NCBI RefSeq assembly: GCF_001043115.1 | Contig: NZ_LFME01000002.1 | Span: forward strand, 62,001-126,000 | Direction of reading: 5' to 3' | DNA: 64,000 bases | Source: Xanthomonas sp. NCPPB 1128 | GTDB lineage: Bacteria > Pseudomonadota > Gammaproteobacteria > Xanthomonadales > Xanthomonadaceae | In this document: positions 9,301 to 18,089 of the stretch, one piece after another | How the letters are laid out: every line of letters starts with the position of its first letter | Numbering within the stretch: position 1 is the stretch's first letter | Translations under genes and position numbers: made by a program | Notes under the pieces: generated by a model | The model's database searches: none | What the model saw: only the letters and a program-made list of their open reading frames with translations | What the model was told of the DNA's origin: nothing

Positions 9301-11298
9301 TCAACGCGCCGCGTTGGCGTTCATCGTCGCGTTGCGGTTGGCGTCCAGGTACTGCGCCGGATCGCGCATGCCGGTGGTGTGGCACTGGCCGGTGGTGTGG
9401 CCGCGGTTGACGCCGCCCGGCAGCTGGCCGTTGACCTGCTCCACGGTACCGTCCTCCGGGTCGCTCAGCACCAGGTCCGAGGCCGCATTGCAGTAGTCGT
9501 TGGTGTACCAGTTGGTCTTGGCGAAGGAGGTGGTGTAGTAGTTCACCAGCGCCCGCGCCGAGTTGGGGATGCCGGCCAGCCAGGCCTTGGCGCCGTCGTA
9601 GGTCAGGTCGTTGTTGGTGCCGCAGCCCACGCCGAACCACGAGCCCACCGTGGCCAGGATGCCGGCCAGGTTGGTGCCCTGGTAGGGCGTCCCCACCGAC
9701 TGCATGACCCGCCCGCCGCTGGCATTGTCCAGGCCGCTCCAGTAGTAGACGTACAGATGCAGCGCGGCCATGCCGCCCTGGCTGTGCGCCACCGTGCCGA
9801 ACGAGTTCCACTGGCTGCCGAACTGCGCAAGTCGCTGCGCGAACTGGTCGTTGCTGCGGTTCTGGTTGACGTCCAGGAACGCGGAGGCATTGGTGAACTG
9901 CGCCACCGGCCACACACCGCCCGAGCAGTAGCCGTGCACCAGCACCAGGCGCTTGCCGGTGGCCTGCGCCTGCATGTCGGTGCTGGCGGCGCTCAGCTGC
10001 GCCGGGCGCTCGCCCATGCGCATGCTCTCGTCGATCGCGCCGGTGCTGCGTGCCACGCTGCTGCGGCGCAGTGCCGGCAGGGTCAGCGGCAGCGTCGTGC
10101 GCGTGGCCAGCGGCACGAAGTTGTCCGGATCCTCCACGCGCAGGTTGCGCAGGGTGAACGGCGCACGCACGCCGGCGCGGACGATCCAGCGTTCGTCCAC
10201 GCTCAATGGCAGGCGTCCGTCCTGCGGCGCGAGCATGCCGCCGAGCCAGACCACCGGCACCGCACTGCCGTCGCGGCCGGTGCCCCACAGTTCGCCGAGC
10301 ACGCGGTAGTGTGCCGGCGCCTGGCCGCCACCGATGCGTACCGGGATCGGCAGGGTCAGCCGGGTGCCGGGCTGGGCACTGGCGGCGACGGCATCGGCGG
10401 TGATGCGCAAGGTGGTGTCCAGCACCGGCAGCACGTGCTCGCTGGTGCGCACGAAGGCCTGGCCGCCGGCGTCGTGGCCGTGCACCACCACCTGCGCGAT
10501 GTAGGTGCCGGTGGCGGTGGCCGGGAAGTCGCCGGCATACACGCCGTCGCCCGCGGCACCGTCGCCGTGGCGGCCGTCGTCGGCCATCGGCCACTGGCTG
10601 ACCGAGCCGTCCGGCGCGATCACCCGCAGCTGCGCGGTGTCGATGCGGCCGCTGCCGGCGCTGCGCGCCAGCGAAACGCCACCCTGCGCATCGATGCCGC
10701 CTAGCAGGGCGGTCAGGCCGATGCGCTGGCCGCGCTGCAGTTGCGCGCGGTCGCTGGGGTAGGACGCCAGTTGCGTGCGCGGGTCGCCCTCCATCAGCAC
10801 ATAGCCGCGCTGCGCCGCGCTGCTGCCGTCGGCCTGCAGAGTCAGGGTCCACTCACCGTTGGTGGCTGTGTCCACACGGTACTCGCGGGCCGGCAGCGCG
10901 GCACCGCCGGCGCCCAGTTGGGTGGCCTTGGCGCTGGGCGCGAGCAGCGGCGTCGCGGCAGCGGTGCCCATGCGTGCGCTGGCGGTGGCCGGTGCGCTCA
11001 GCCGCGGCTGCCAATCGTGCTCGCCGGACAGCACCACGAAGCGCAGCTTGCCGTTCTCCACCGGCAGGGTGGTGCGCCATTGCGCCGGGCCACTGCTGCG
11101 CGCGGCGGAGAACTCCACCGGCAGCAGCGCACTCTTTGACAGGATCGCTGCTTCCGCCGGGGCGGGCGCGCGCATCTGCGCGAATTCCTCCGGCGGTCCG
11201 GCCAGTTGTTTGGGAATCAGTTCGGCTGCGTGCAGCGCAGCGGCGGGGACGACGAGATACAGGACGCAGACGGCGGACAGTTTCGACAGCTTCGGCAT
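9301..11298 (-). CDS. secreted lipase-fold protein (conditioned-medium-factor-like)
   Basis: This 665-aa protein has an N-terminal signal peptide (cleavage after about AALHAAE). Its middle part is built of beta-rich domains, including a segment around GDGAAGDGVYAGDFP typical of bacterial choice-of-anchor or VWA-type extracellular proteins. The C-terminal third (about 450-665) resembles an alpha/beta hydrolase: LVHGYCSGGVW matches an oxyanion loop and TVAHSQGGMAAL gives the GxSxG-like nucleophile Ser. Xanthomonad homologues are sometimes annotated conditioned medium factor; I recall that name and do not infer function from it. It is probably exported and monocistronic. Confidence 0.75.
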   Translation of the reverse strand: MPKLSKLSAVCVLYLVVPAAALHAAELIPKQLAGPPEEFAQMRAPAPAEAAILSKSALLPVEFSAARSSGPAQWRTTLPVENGKLRFVVLSGEHDWQPRLSAPATASARMGTAAATPLLAPSAKATQLGAGGAALPAREYRVDTATNGEWTLTLQADGSSAAQRGYVLMEGDPRTQLASYPSDRAQLQRGQRIGLTALLGGIDAQGGVSLARSAGSGRIDTAQLRVIAPDGSVSQWPMADDGRHGDGAAGDGVYAGDFPATATGTYIAQVVVHGHDAGGQAFVRTSEHVLPVLDTTLRITADAVAASAQPGTRLTLPIPVRIGGGQAPAHYRVLGELWGTGRDGSAVPVVWLGGMLAPQDGRLPLSVDERWIVRAGVRAPFTLRNLRVEDPDNFVPLATRTTLPLTLPALRRSSVARSTGAIDESMRMGERPAQLSAASTDMQAQATGKRLVLVHGYCSGGVWPVAQFTNASAFLDVNQNRSNDQFAQRLAQFGSQWNSFGTVAHSQGGMAALHLYVYYWSGLDNASGGRVMQSVGTPYQGTNLAGILATVGSWFGVGCGTNNDLTYDGAKAWLAGIPNSARALVNYYTTSFAKTNWYTNDYCNAASDLVLSDPEDGTVEQVNGQLPGGVNRGHTTGQCHTTGMRDPAQYLDANRNATMNANAAR

Positions 11299-11537
11299 GA
11301 CGCGCTCTCCCTGGCGGTGCTGAGAAGCAGACGCGTCTACCGGATCTCGCGGCGCAGGGCGCCGCCGGCAGCACGTCGGCGAGGACGCAGCGCCCCCTCG
11401 CCACGCGTTCGCCTGCGGTTATAGCCAGCGCACATTGCCGGACAAAGACGCAATGCAGCAATGCACGCCGAACTGGGATGCCGGACATGCCTGGAGTGCT
11501 GCGTTGCCTGGCGCGCGCGGCGCCGGGCAACGCCATG

Positions 11538-13829
11538 TCACGCCGCCTGCGCCTGCTGCGCGCGCAACTGCCGTGCCGCGGCGACCATCGCTTCCAGCGC
11601 GCTGCGCGTTTCCGCCCAGCCGCGGGTCTTCAGTCCGCAATCCGGATTGACCCACAGTTGCTGCGGATCCAGCACGGCACGCGCCTTCTCCAGCAGCTCC
11701 ACCATCTCCTGCGTGCTCGGCACGCGCGGCGAGTGGATGTCGTACACGCCCGGCCCGATCGCGTTCGGGTAGTGGAAACGCACGAAGGCATCGAGCAGTT
11801 CCATGCGCGAGCGCGAGGTCTCGATCGAGATCACGTCCGCGTCCATCGCCGCCACCGCCTCGATGATGTCGTTGAACTCCGAGTAGCACATGTGGGTGTG
11901 GATCTGCGTGGCATCGCGCACGCCGGCCGCGGCGATGCGGAAGCACTGCACCGCCCAGTCCAGGTACGCCTGCCAGTCGGCGCGGCGCAGCGGCAGGCCT
12001 TCGCGGATCGCCGGCTCGTCGATCTGGATCACGCCGATGCCGGCTGCCTCCAGGTCGCGCACCTCGTCGCGCAGCGCCAGCGCGATCTGCCGGCAGGTCT
12101 GCGCGCGCTCCTGGTCGTCGCGCACGAACGACCACTGCAGCACCGTCACCGGCCCGGTCAGCATGCCCTTCATCGGCCGCTCGGTCAGCGACTGCGCGTA
12201 CTGGGTCCAGCGCAGCGTCATCGGCGCCGGGCGCTGCACGTCGCCGTAGATGATCGGTGGCTTGACGCAGCGCGAGCCGTAGCTCTGCACCCAGCCGTGC
12301 CGGGTGAAGGCGAAGCCGTCGAGCTGCTCGCCGAAATACTCGACCATGTCGTTGCGCTCGAACTCGCCGTGGACCAGCACGTCCAGGCCGAGTTGCTCCT
12401 GCGCACGCACGCAGCGCTCGGTCTCGGCGGCCAGGAACGCGTCGTACGCGGCATCGTCGAGCTTGCCGGCCTTGTGCTGCGCGCGCGCCTGCCGCACCTG
12501 CTCGGTCTGCGGGAACGAGCCGATCGTGGTGGTCGGATACAGCGGCAGCCGCAACGCGGCCTGTTGCGCCTGGCGGCGCTGCGTATACGGCGATTGCCGG
12601 CGTCCGGCATCGTCGGTCAGCGCCTCCACCCGCCGCGCCACCTCGGCGCGATGCACGCGGGTCGAGGCGCGGCGGCTGGCCAGCGCATCGCGCGCCGCGT
12701 CCAGCCCGGCCTGCGCCTGCGGCTGGTCGTCCAGCGCATCGGCCAGGGTGCGCAGTTCCTGCAGCTTCTGCCTGGCGAAGGCCAACCAGCCGACCAGTTC
12801 GCGGTCCAGCCTGGTTTCCTGTTGCAGATCCACCGGCACATGTAGCAGCGAGCAGGAGGGCGCCAGCCACAGCCGCTCGCGGCCGACATGGCCGGCGGCG
12901 TAGCGGGCCAGGGTCAGCGCGTTGTCCAGCGGCGTGCGCCACACGTTGCGGCCGTTGACCAGGCCGGCCGAGAGCACGCGCCCGGCCGGCAATGCCTGCA
13001 GCACCGCGTCCAGTTGCGCCACGCCGCGCACCAGGTCCACGTGCACGCCGTCCACCGGCAGCGCCATCGCCAGCTCCAGGTTGTCGCCCAGCTCGCCGAA
13101 GTAGCTGGTCAGCAGCAGATTCGGCCGCGGTGCCTGCGCCAGGACGTCATAGGCGCGGCGATAGGCGGCGCGCGCGGCGTCGTCCAGGTCCAATACCAGC
13201 GCCGGCTCGTCGAGCTGCACCCAGCCGGCACCGGCCGCATGCAGTCGCTGCAGCAGTTCGGCGTACACCGGCAGCAGGCTGTCCAGCAGCGCCCAGCGGT
13301 CGCTGCCGTCCACGGTCTTGGACAGCGCCAGGAAGGTCACCGGCCCGATTAGCACCGGCCGGGTCTGGATGCCCTGCGCCTTGGCTTCCAGGAACTCCAC
13401 CACCGGCTTGTCGCCGCGCAGGCGGAAGTGCTGGCGCCGTGCTAGCTCCGGCACCAGGTAGTGGTAGTTGGTGTCGAACCACTTGGTCATTTCCAGCGCG
13501 TGCAGGTCCAGGCCGTGTTCCTGCGTGCCGCGTGCCATCGCGAAGTAGCCGGCCAGCGGATCGGCATCGGCCAGCGCGCGGTAGCGTTGCGGGATCGCAT
13601 CGAACAGGAACGCGGTGTCGAGCATCGCGTCGTACAGGCTGAAGTCGTTGCTGGGTGGCACGTCCACCCCGGCCTCGCGTTGCAGCTGCCAGTGGCGCAG
13701 GCGCAGCTCGCGTGCGGTGTCCTGCAGTTGTGCGCCGTCGATGTCGCGGCGCCAGTAGCGTTCCAGCGCCTGCTTGAGCTCGCGCCGCGCACCGATGCGC
13801 GGGAAGCCCAGGTTGGTCACGATCGTCAT
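11538..13829 (-). CDS. metE: cobalamin-independent methionine synthase
   Basis: This 763-aa enzyme transfers the methyl group of 5-methyl-THF-polyglutamate to homocysteine, the last step of methionine synthesis without B12. The start [13 protein letters not shown] is the classic MetE N-terminus. The two homologous barrels are present. The zinc ligands are visible in THMCYSEF (His and Cys), a downstream Glu and NPDCGLKTR (Cys). The length equals the family's. A cobalamin riboswitch in the 220-nt-plus leader shuts it off when B12 lets MetH work. Confidence 0.96.
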   Translation of the reverse strand: MTIVTNLGFPRIGARRELKQALERYWRRDIDGAQLQDTARELRLRHWQLQREAGVDVPPSNDFSLYDAMLDTAFLFDAIPQRYRALADADPLAGYFAMARGTQEHGLDLHALEMTKWFDTNYHYLVPELARRQHFRLRGDKPVVEFLEAKAQGIQTRPVLIGPVTFLALSKTVDGSDRWALLDSLLPVYAELLQRLHAAGAGWVQLDEPALVLDLDDAARAAYRRAYDVLAQAPRPNLLLTSYFGELGDNLELAMALPVDGVHVDLVRGVAQLDAVLQALPAGRVLSAGLVNGRNVWRTPLDNALTLARYAAGHVGRERLWLAPSCSLLHVPVDLQQETRLDRELVGWLAFARQKLQELRTLADALDDQPQAQAGLDAARDALASRRASTRVHRAEVARRVEALTDDAGRRQSPYTQRRQAQQAALRLPLYPTTTIGSFPQTEQVRQARAQHKAGKLDDAAYDAFLAAETERCVRAQEQLGLDVLVHGEFERNDMVEYFGEQLDGFAFTRHGWVQSYGSRCVKPPIIYGDVQRPAPMTLRWTQYAQSLTERPMKGMLTGPVTVLQWSFVRDDQERAQTCRQIALALRDEVRDLEAAGIGVIQIDEPAIREGLPLRRADWQAYLDWAVQCFRIAAAGVRDATQIHTHMCYSEFNDIIEAVAAMDADVISIETSRSRMELLDAFVRFHYPNAIGPGVYDIHSPRVPSTQEMVELLEKARAVLDPQQLWVNPDCGLKTRGWAETRSALEAMVAAARQLRAQQAQAA

Positions 13830-14032
13830 GTTGCGTTTCCTCATTGCGTTCAAGGGCATTGAGGAACGAAGGAACCGCGCGCCGCGCGTCCCGTTCGCAC
13901 GGACCGCCCGCCACGCCAGCGACCTTCGCCCCCGCGGGCGAACCGGTACCGCGCGGGCAGGCGGACGACGCGGCGCGGCGCACGGCCGGGTCGCGGTCCG
14001 GCCGCCTCCCCGCGGAGGTGCCAGGTCGAATC

Positions 14033-14051
14033 GGAGGACGCACGGTCCTCC
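14033..14051 (-). promoter_or_regulatory. hairpin after riboswitch, candidate expression platform
   Basis: Just 3' of the aptamer on the metE transcript is a perfect 7-bp stem (GGAGGAC / GTCCTCC) with a 5-base loop. A second GC-rich hairpin follows near 14001-14020. No U-run follows either, so control is more likely by Rho, pausing or alternative pairing than by an intrinsic terminator. The role is inferred. Confidence 0.45.
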
Positions 14052-14052
14052 G

Positions 14053-14240
14053 GCCGGGGCCGGTATTCGGGCTGATGGACACGCGCACCATGCCGGCTGC
14101 GCACCTACTGTCCGTCGCTTCCCAGGCCGGCATGCGCCGGCCCAGTGCCATTGACGGAGGTCGTTTCCATTCACCGCTGCGGGGCAGCTCCGGAATGGGC
14201 AGGCGCTTGCGGCGCCGGCCGTCACCGGATTCCCGTTTAA
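14053..14240 (-). promoter_or_regulatory. cobalamin (adenosylcobalamin) riboswitch upstream of metE
   Basis: Read on the minus strand, the aptamer elements occur in the right order: GGGAATCCGGTGA (14234-14222), the B12 core box GCCCCGCAGCGGTGA (14185-14171), GGGAAG (14123-14118) and the 3' element CAGCCCGAATACCGGCC (14074-14058). These are the diagnostic conserved segments of the cobalamin class. The leader continues about 225 nt to the metE start. Position and class predict repression of metE by B12. Confidence 0.88.
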
Positions 14241-14272
14241 ATTCATCCCTTCATCCGAATGAAGCGATGAAT
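14241..14272. promoter_or_regulatory. 32-bp near-perfect palindrome upstream of the metE riboswitch
   Basis: The outer arms are ATTCATC / GATGAAT and the inner arms CTTCAT / ATGAAG, around a CCGA centre, with one C-C mismatch between them. It abuts the 5' end of the aptamer and lies between metE and the divergent exported-protein gene. It contains TTCAT-N4-ATGAA and is a good candidate operator for a methionine-pathway regulator (MetR or SahR type). The regulator is not identified. The rest of 14273-14570 shows no convincing gene. Confidence 0.5.
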
Positions 14273-14570
14273 ACCTTCGGCGAGCGCACGATAGGCCGGA
14301 TGCGGCGGGCGGTCAAGGGCGTTTGCACACTCGCCGCGTGCTGGCGAGCGCCGGTCGGGGCATGCGACGAAGCGGGCGCAGCGTTTCCTGCCGTCTCGCC
14401 AAAGGGAGGTGCGCGGCTGCGCAGGCGCGGGCGGTCCGACGCGGCGACTACGTTGCCGCTCGCTGGCCATGTTTCCCCGATAGACTCTGGCGCGTTCTCC
14501 GACGCAGACATGGCACGGCGTGCCGATGCGCTGCGTTGCCCCCGCCATTGCTTCGCCAAGGTCAGCCCGG

Positions 14571-15539
14571 ATGTCCAGAATCCCGCCGTTCCGTTCGTCG
14601 TTGTGCGCCTCGCTGCTCGGGTTTGCACTTGCTGCAGGTGCCGTGTCTGCCGATCCGGTCGGCCCGCCGGGTCCGGGTGCGTCCACCTCCGCGACGGTGC
14701 CCTTTTCCACCGCGACGATCGGCGAAGCCACGCGCCCGATCATCGAGGTGCAGTTGAACGGTCACCCCAGCAAGATGATGGTGCACGCGAACGCGTCGCT
14801 GTATGTCCAGGTGATCCATCGCATCGCCAGCCAGGTCGGCGTCAGGGACCTGCGCCATCAGGGCGCGTTCGGCATCGAGGCGCCCGGCAAGGTCAGCACG
14901 CTAGGACGCGACGAGGGCGTCCTGGATCGGCTTACGATCGGCGGCGCCACCGTGACGAACGTGCCGGTATCGGTCTTCGAGACGCCGGAACCCGACGCTG
15001 ACGTGGGCATGCTCGGCATCGGCTGGCTCCGCGCGAACGGCGTGGTCCTGGACTATCCCGGCAAGCACATCCTGGTCAGCCCGGATGCCGCGCAGACCTC
15101 CAACTTGCGCACGCGCTTGCTTGGTGTCGGCTACGTGGCGCTGCCCATGCAGTTCGACGAGAAGGCCAACCGCTACGTCGTCAGAGCGACGCTTGGGCGG
15201 GTAGAGCGCGCGATGGTCGTCAGCACGGTCGGCAATGTCGTCATCGACGAGGCGTTCGCGCACCAGGCCGGCGTGAAAAAGGGCGCGGTCGACGGGGAGA
15301 TGTACGGTCCGAAAGGTGCAAAGCTCCACCGCTATCGCACCAAGCAGCCGGTCGTCGTGGGGATCGGCACGTGGTCGTCCAGGCCGGTGAACGATGCCGC
15401 CATCGAGGATGTCTACGCCTATGCGAGCCAGGCACGTCCGGACGGCGAGGCCAACGGCGGAATGCTGGGAGCGGATTTCCTGACCAAGGCCGGTGCGGTG
15501 ATCGATTTCGGCGGCAAGACGCTCTATCTGCGCCGGTAG
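14571..15539 (+). CDS. exported retropepsin-like protein lacking the catalytic Asp
   Basis: This 322-aa protein starts at ATG 14571 (MSRIPPFRSS) with a signal peptide ending near AVSADP. Two retropepsin-like halves are visible. The first has a sheet leading to VHANASLYVQV, where active families have VDTGASxxxL, so the catalytic Asp position is His. The C-terminus, GMLGADFLTKAGAVIDFGG, is typical of bacterial aspartyl-protease-like proteins. It is therefore likely periplasmic and probably not a protease. An upstream in-frame ATG at 14520 gives a poor signal peptide and is not chosen. Confidence 0.7.
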   Translation: MSRIPPFRSSLCASLLGFALAAGAVSADPVGPPGPGASTSATVPFSTATIGEATRPIIEVQLNGHPSKMMVHANASLYVQVIHRIASQVGVRDLRHQGAFGIEAPGKVSTLGRDEGVLDRLTIGGATVTNVPVSVFETPEPDADVGMLGIGWLRANGVVLDYPGKHILVSPDAAQTSNLRTRLLGVGYVALPMQFDEKANRYVVRATLGRVERAMVVSTVGNVVIDEAFAHQAGVKKGAVDGEMYGPKGAKLHRYRTKQPVVVGIGTWSSRPVNDAAIEDVYAYASQARPDGEANGGMLGADFLTKAGAVIDFGGKTLYLRR

Positions 15540-15690
15540 CAAGCGGGGCGAAAGCGTCGTCAATCCGGCTGCGCGTTCGTCCTGCCCACGTTTGCACCGG
15601 CAACGTTCATGGCGAACGTGTAAGCTATTGATCCCTAAGCCAATGACTTGGCGCTGCGGCAGATGCCGACGGCGCCCGTCCGCCGTGCCG

Positions 15691-15786
15691 ATGACGCTTC
15701 CGCTCCCCGCCGCCGATCTCCCCGCGCGCTACGCTGCCTCGCTGCGCCTGTCCGTTGCCCCGATGATGGACTGGACCGACGCCTAG
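15691..15786 (+). pseudogene. dusA: dusA 5' fragment disrupted by prophage
   Basis: The ATG at 15691 opens a frame whose residues 21-30, LSVAPMMDWTD with its neighbours, are the conserved N-terminus of tRNA-dihydrouridine synthase A. Phage sequence then adds one Ala codon and a stop (TAG 15784-15786), leaving 31 codons of a gene of roughly 330. The remaining host dusA must lie beyond the right end of the second prophage copy, outside the window. The 5' end of dusA is a known integration hotspot for tyrosine-recombinase elements. Confidence 0.85.
15751..15780. other. attL core (left end of prophage 1)
   Basis: The 30 bases from TCCGTTGCCC to TGGACCGAC recur exactly at 53021-53050. To the left the two sites differ from the first base outward (dusA sequence here, phage sequence there). 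To the right both continue as phage DNA. This fixes the left limit of the core; its right limit cannot be set because attR is outside the window. Confidence 0.85.
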
Positions 15787-15846
15787 CCAGAGCGGGGCTT
15801 TCCGGGTTGGTGGTACACATATGGCGCAGTAGCCCGTGGCGGCATG

Positions 15847-15873
15847 AAAAACAAAAGCCGCCCGCAGGCGGCT
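15847..15873 (-). terminator. terminator of the leftward early operon
   Basis: A 7-bp stem AGCCGCC / GGCGGCT with a 4-base loop (15856-15873) is followed, on the minus strand, by the U-rich tract TTTTGTTTTT. It sits 24 bp past the last leftward gene and about 70 bp from the att core, so it also stops phage transcripts from running into dusA. Confidence 0.85.
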
Positions 15874-15896
15874 ATTTGAGGCAGCGGCGGCAGCGC

Positions 15897-16118
15897 TCAA
15901 GACGCGGCGGCCTTCCGCTGGGAATCCCACCACACCGCCACATCCCGCGTGTCGTATACGTCGCCTGTCCTTGCGGGCAGCAGGCGTGCACTGTGCTTGT
16001 TCGCCATGGTCTTCATGGAGCTGCCGGGGTAGAAGGCGTCGCGCAACTGCTCGATCGTCATCGTGGCGCCGTACTTCCCGAACAGTAGCCAGAAAGTCGA
16101 AAACTCGTTGTCAGCCAT
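15897..16118 (-). CDS. PrtN-like pyocin activator family protein, possible excisionase
   Basis: This 73-aa protein has the pattern of the pyocin-activator (PrtN) family: an N-terminal FWLLFGKYGAT segment, IEQLRDAFYP, SARLLP and a C-terminal DTRDVAVWWDSQRKAA. The fold is a small winged helix similar to excisionases. It is the last gene of the leftward operon, next to attL. That position is typical of a recombination directionality factor, so an Xis role is my preferred inference; a transcriptional role is the alternative. The start overlaps the preceding gene by 8 bp. Confidence 0.6.
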   Translation of the reverse strand: MADNEFSTFWLLFGKYGATMTIEQLRDAFYPGSSMKTMANKHSARLLPARTGDVYDTRDVAVWWDSQRKAAAS

Positions 16119-16467
16119 GCTGATTCTCCTGTAGCAGGTACTGCGGGTCGATGTTCCATCCAGCCTCGCGCGCACCGAGGATCCGCAGCTCGGCCGTGTC
16201 GTGCTCGTCAAGCCGCAGAAAGGCCGCAGCCGCGTCGATATGCGCTGGCGAGAACGCGCGGCCGTCGTAGAACATGTCGTAGACCGTCTGCGGCTTGCAC
16301 TTCCACGGGCCTGCCAGCTCCTGCATGCGGTGGCCCTCCTCGCGGAGGTGCTGGCGTAGGATCTGCCGAACCGTGGCCTTTCCGCGCGGAACTCGGATCG
16401 GGCGGCCGCGCAACGCCATTCCGTTATTGCGGGCTTGCCTCGGGAGGGCGTGCTGGCGCTCAGCCAT
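16111..16467 (-). CDS. helix-turn-helix DNA-binding protein
   Basis: This 118-aa basic protein has an apparent HTH between residues about 33 and 95 (VRQILRQHLREEGH, then a recognition-helix-like KPQTVYDMFYDGRAFS). The tail is acidic. It overlaps neighbours on both sides within the leftward operon. It may regulate phage genes or assist the adjacent PrtN-like protein; no specific family is recognised. An internal Met at residue 17 is a possible alternative start. Confidence 0.6.
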   Translation of the reverse strand: MAERQHALPRQARNNGMALRGRPIRVPRGKATVRQILRQHLREEGHRMQELAGPWKCKPQTVYDMFYDGRAFSPAHIDAAAAFLRLDEHDTAELRILGAREAGWNIDPQYLLQENQHG

Positions 16468-16951
16468 GGCTGCCGCCCTCCTGCGCGTTCAGCTCCGCGC
16501 CGCTTGCCCAGGCGCCCCAACCCCAAGCCTGCTTGTCCTCGGTCGGATGCTTGTCCGTCCGCGGCCTGCTGGGGCAATTCCAACTACGGCCGCGGACGCT
16601 CCACAGGAACTTCCAGCCAGATGCGCGCAGGCTCGCGCCAGACTCGCTGGCCAGAATGTACGTCAGGCCGCGGCGGTAGCCTTTCGACTCAGCCGCGCGC
16701 CGCGCTGCCGCGTACAGCATGCTGCAGGCATTGGGCGCTCCGTCCGTGCATAAGCGCGTGACCTCGACGGTCAGGCCGTCATCCAAGGCTCGCGCCACCG
16801 GCCGGCCGGAGACGGCGACGCCGACCAAGCGACCAGCGTCATCGTGCACTGCCTGGCGCCACAGGGCACCGACTGGTATGCCATGGTGTCGATGATGTGC
16901 GCGGACGAAATCGTCTGCCACGTCGCGGGTTATCGGGCGAAGTTCGAGCAT
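16460..16951 (-). CDS. XF1762-family protein (GNAT-like fold)
   Basis: This 163-aa protein has the signature of the XF1762 family known from Xylella and other proteobacterial phages: FVRAHHRHHGIPVGALW, then GVAVSGRPVAR, TVEVTRLCTDG and YRRGLTYILASESG. The layout resembles a GNAT acyltransferase. Substrate and role are unknown. The start at 16951 shares its first base with the stop of the upstream gene. Confidence 0.7.
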   Translation of the reverse strand: MLELRPITRDVADDFVRAHHRHHGIPVGALWRQAVHDDAGRLVGVAVSGRPVARALDDGLTVEVTRLCTDGAPNACSMLYAAARRAAESKGYRRGLTYILASESGASLRASGWKFLWSVRGRSWNCPSRPRTDKHPTEDKQAWGWGAWASGAELNAQEGGSHG

Positions 16952-17250
16952 CACCGCCCCTCCTGCGCCGGCGCGGCGGCGAGCATGGCGTCGAGGAATA
17001 GCCACACAAACTCATCGAAGTCACCCCTGAAAAGCGTCCGGCGAACCAAGAAGCTGGCTACGCCGTCGGCGGTAATCCGGATGTCGTCGCCCTCGCGAGA
17101 AAGCACCCACCCATCCGGCACCTGCGCCTGCGAGGCGAGGGCGGCTTGCCATGCGCGCCAAGCAACTTCGTAGTGAAATGATCCGCTTTCGAGTGGGCGA
17201 GTCCTATCCCACCACGACTTGAAAAGCGCCCGCTGTTCGGTGTCAGCCAT
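16951..17250 (-). CDS. hypothetical phage protein
   Basis: This 99-aa acidic protein is rich in Trp and Phe (FKSWWDRTRPL, FVWLFLDAML). No family is recognised. The start at 17250 overlaps the upstream gene by 8 bp, and the stop abuts the XF1762-type gene. Tight overlap and good codon use support it as real. Confidence 0.65.
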   Translation of the reverse strand: MADTEQRALFKSWWDRTRPLESGSFHYEVAWRAWQAALASQAQVPDGWVLSREGDDIRITADGVASFLVRRTLFRGDFDEFVWLFLDAMLAAAPAQEGR

Positions 17251-17686
17251 TGCAGCCTCCCAGCACGCCGCGCTCGGCGTTGCGCAGGGCGCGCACCAAC
17301 TTCGGCGCCCACCAGGCCGGCCGCCCGATGACGGTTCCGGCGGGCATCTCGCGCTCCAGCCACTGGACGAATAGTTCCGGCAAGCCCTGCTGCTCGGCCT
17401 GCGGCTCCCGGCACCACTGCAAACCGTCCCAACTCCAGCCCTCGGCGAGCATATGGGCGACGGCGGCTTGTCGGCGCGATGTTTCGCGTGCGCGGTCGTG
17501 CTGCTCGGCCTGCGGCTGCGCTGCCTGTAGCTCGGGGAGGGCTTGCAGCATGCAGATCCATGCGCGGATCGCCGCTGGCGCATTGCCATGCGTGATTTCG
17601 CAGCTGTCGGCCACGTCGGCGAAGTTGTGCATCGAAGCGATGATCGTCGGCAGGTCCGGCGCATCGGGGGTGATGGTCGTGGTCAT
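17243..17686 (-). CDS. hypothetical phage protein
   Basis: This 147-aa protein starts MTTTITPDAPDLP. The first part is helical, the middle is Gln/Ala/Arg-rich and likely coiled coil, and the C-terminus has a Trp-rich patch (GWSWDGLQW, RPAWWAPK). No family is recognised. It overlaps both neighbours (4 and 8 bp). Confidence 0.65.
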   Translation of the reverse strand: MTTTITPDAPDLPTIIASMHNFADVADSCEITHGNAPAAIRAWICMLQALPELQAAQPQAEQHDRARETSRRQAAVAHMLAEGWSWDGLQWCREPQAEQQGLPELFVQWLEREMPAGTVIGRPAWWAPKLVRALRNAERGVLGGCNG

Positions 17687-17904
17687 GCGATGCTCCAGTG
17701 GCCCTTGGCGAACTTGATGAGACCCTGCTTTCGCAGAGCCTGCAGCCGCGCGTCGACGTAGCGGCACTCTGGCTTGTCTTTCGGCCCATCGGCGGCGATA
17801 ACCCTTACCTCGTGGTCGACGTTGGCGCAGATGGATGTGAAAGTGCTCGTTCCGCTTCCGATCGCGTCGATGATCGCGTCATCCAGGTGGTCGTACTTGC
17901 TCAT
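17683..17904 (-). CDS. small winged-helix-like phage protein
   Basis: This 73-aa protein has a pattern of small winged helices: DDAIIDAIGSG, then VDARLQALRKQGLIKFAKGHW, where a recognition-like helix is followed by a wing. It probably binds DNA or a protein partner. The start (MSKYDHLDD) overlaps the preceding stop by 4 bp. Confidence 0.6.
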   Translation of the reverse strand: MSKYDHLDDAIIDAIGSGTSTFTSICANVDHEVRVIAADGPKDKPECRYVDARLQALRKQGLIKFAKGHWSIA

Positions 17905-18089
17905 GCGATGTCCTTGGGCGCGCGACGCACGCGGTTGATGAGGCGCCGCCACCAGGTGGAGCGCAGCCGCTCGACCTCGGCGCGGAGCCGGATATTCTCT
18001 TCGGTGATGCTGGCCAGGTGCTGACGCAGCAGGTCCTTGGTGGGCTGCTTCAGCCGGCGCGGCTGGCGGGGGAAAAGCTGGTCGGTCAT
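17901..18089 (-). CDS. small basic coiled-coil protein
   Basis: This 62-aa protein is very basic, with a central heptad-like helix (LASITEENIRLRAEVERL) and an Arg-rich tail. It starts MTDQLFPRQP at 18089, overlapping the upstream stop by 4 bp. It could be a nucleic-acid-binding accessory factor; the function is unknown. Confidence 0.55.
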   Translation of the reverse strand: MTDQLFPRQPRRLKQPTKDLLRQHLASITEENIRLRAEVERLRSTWWRRLINRVRRAPKDIA

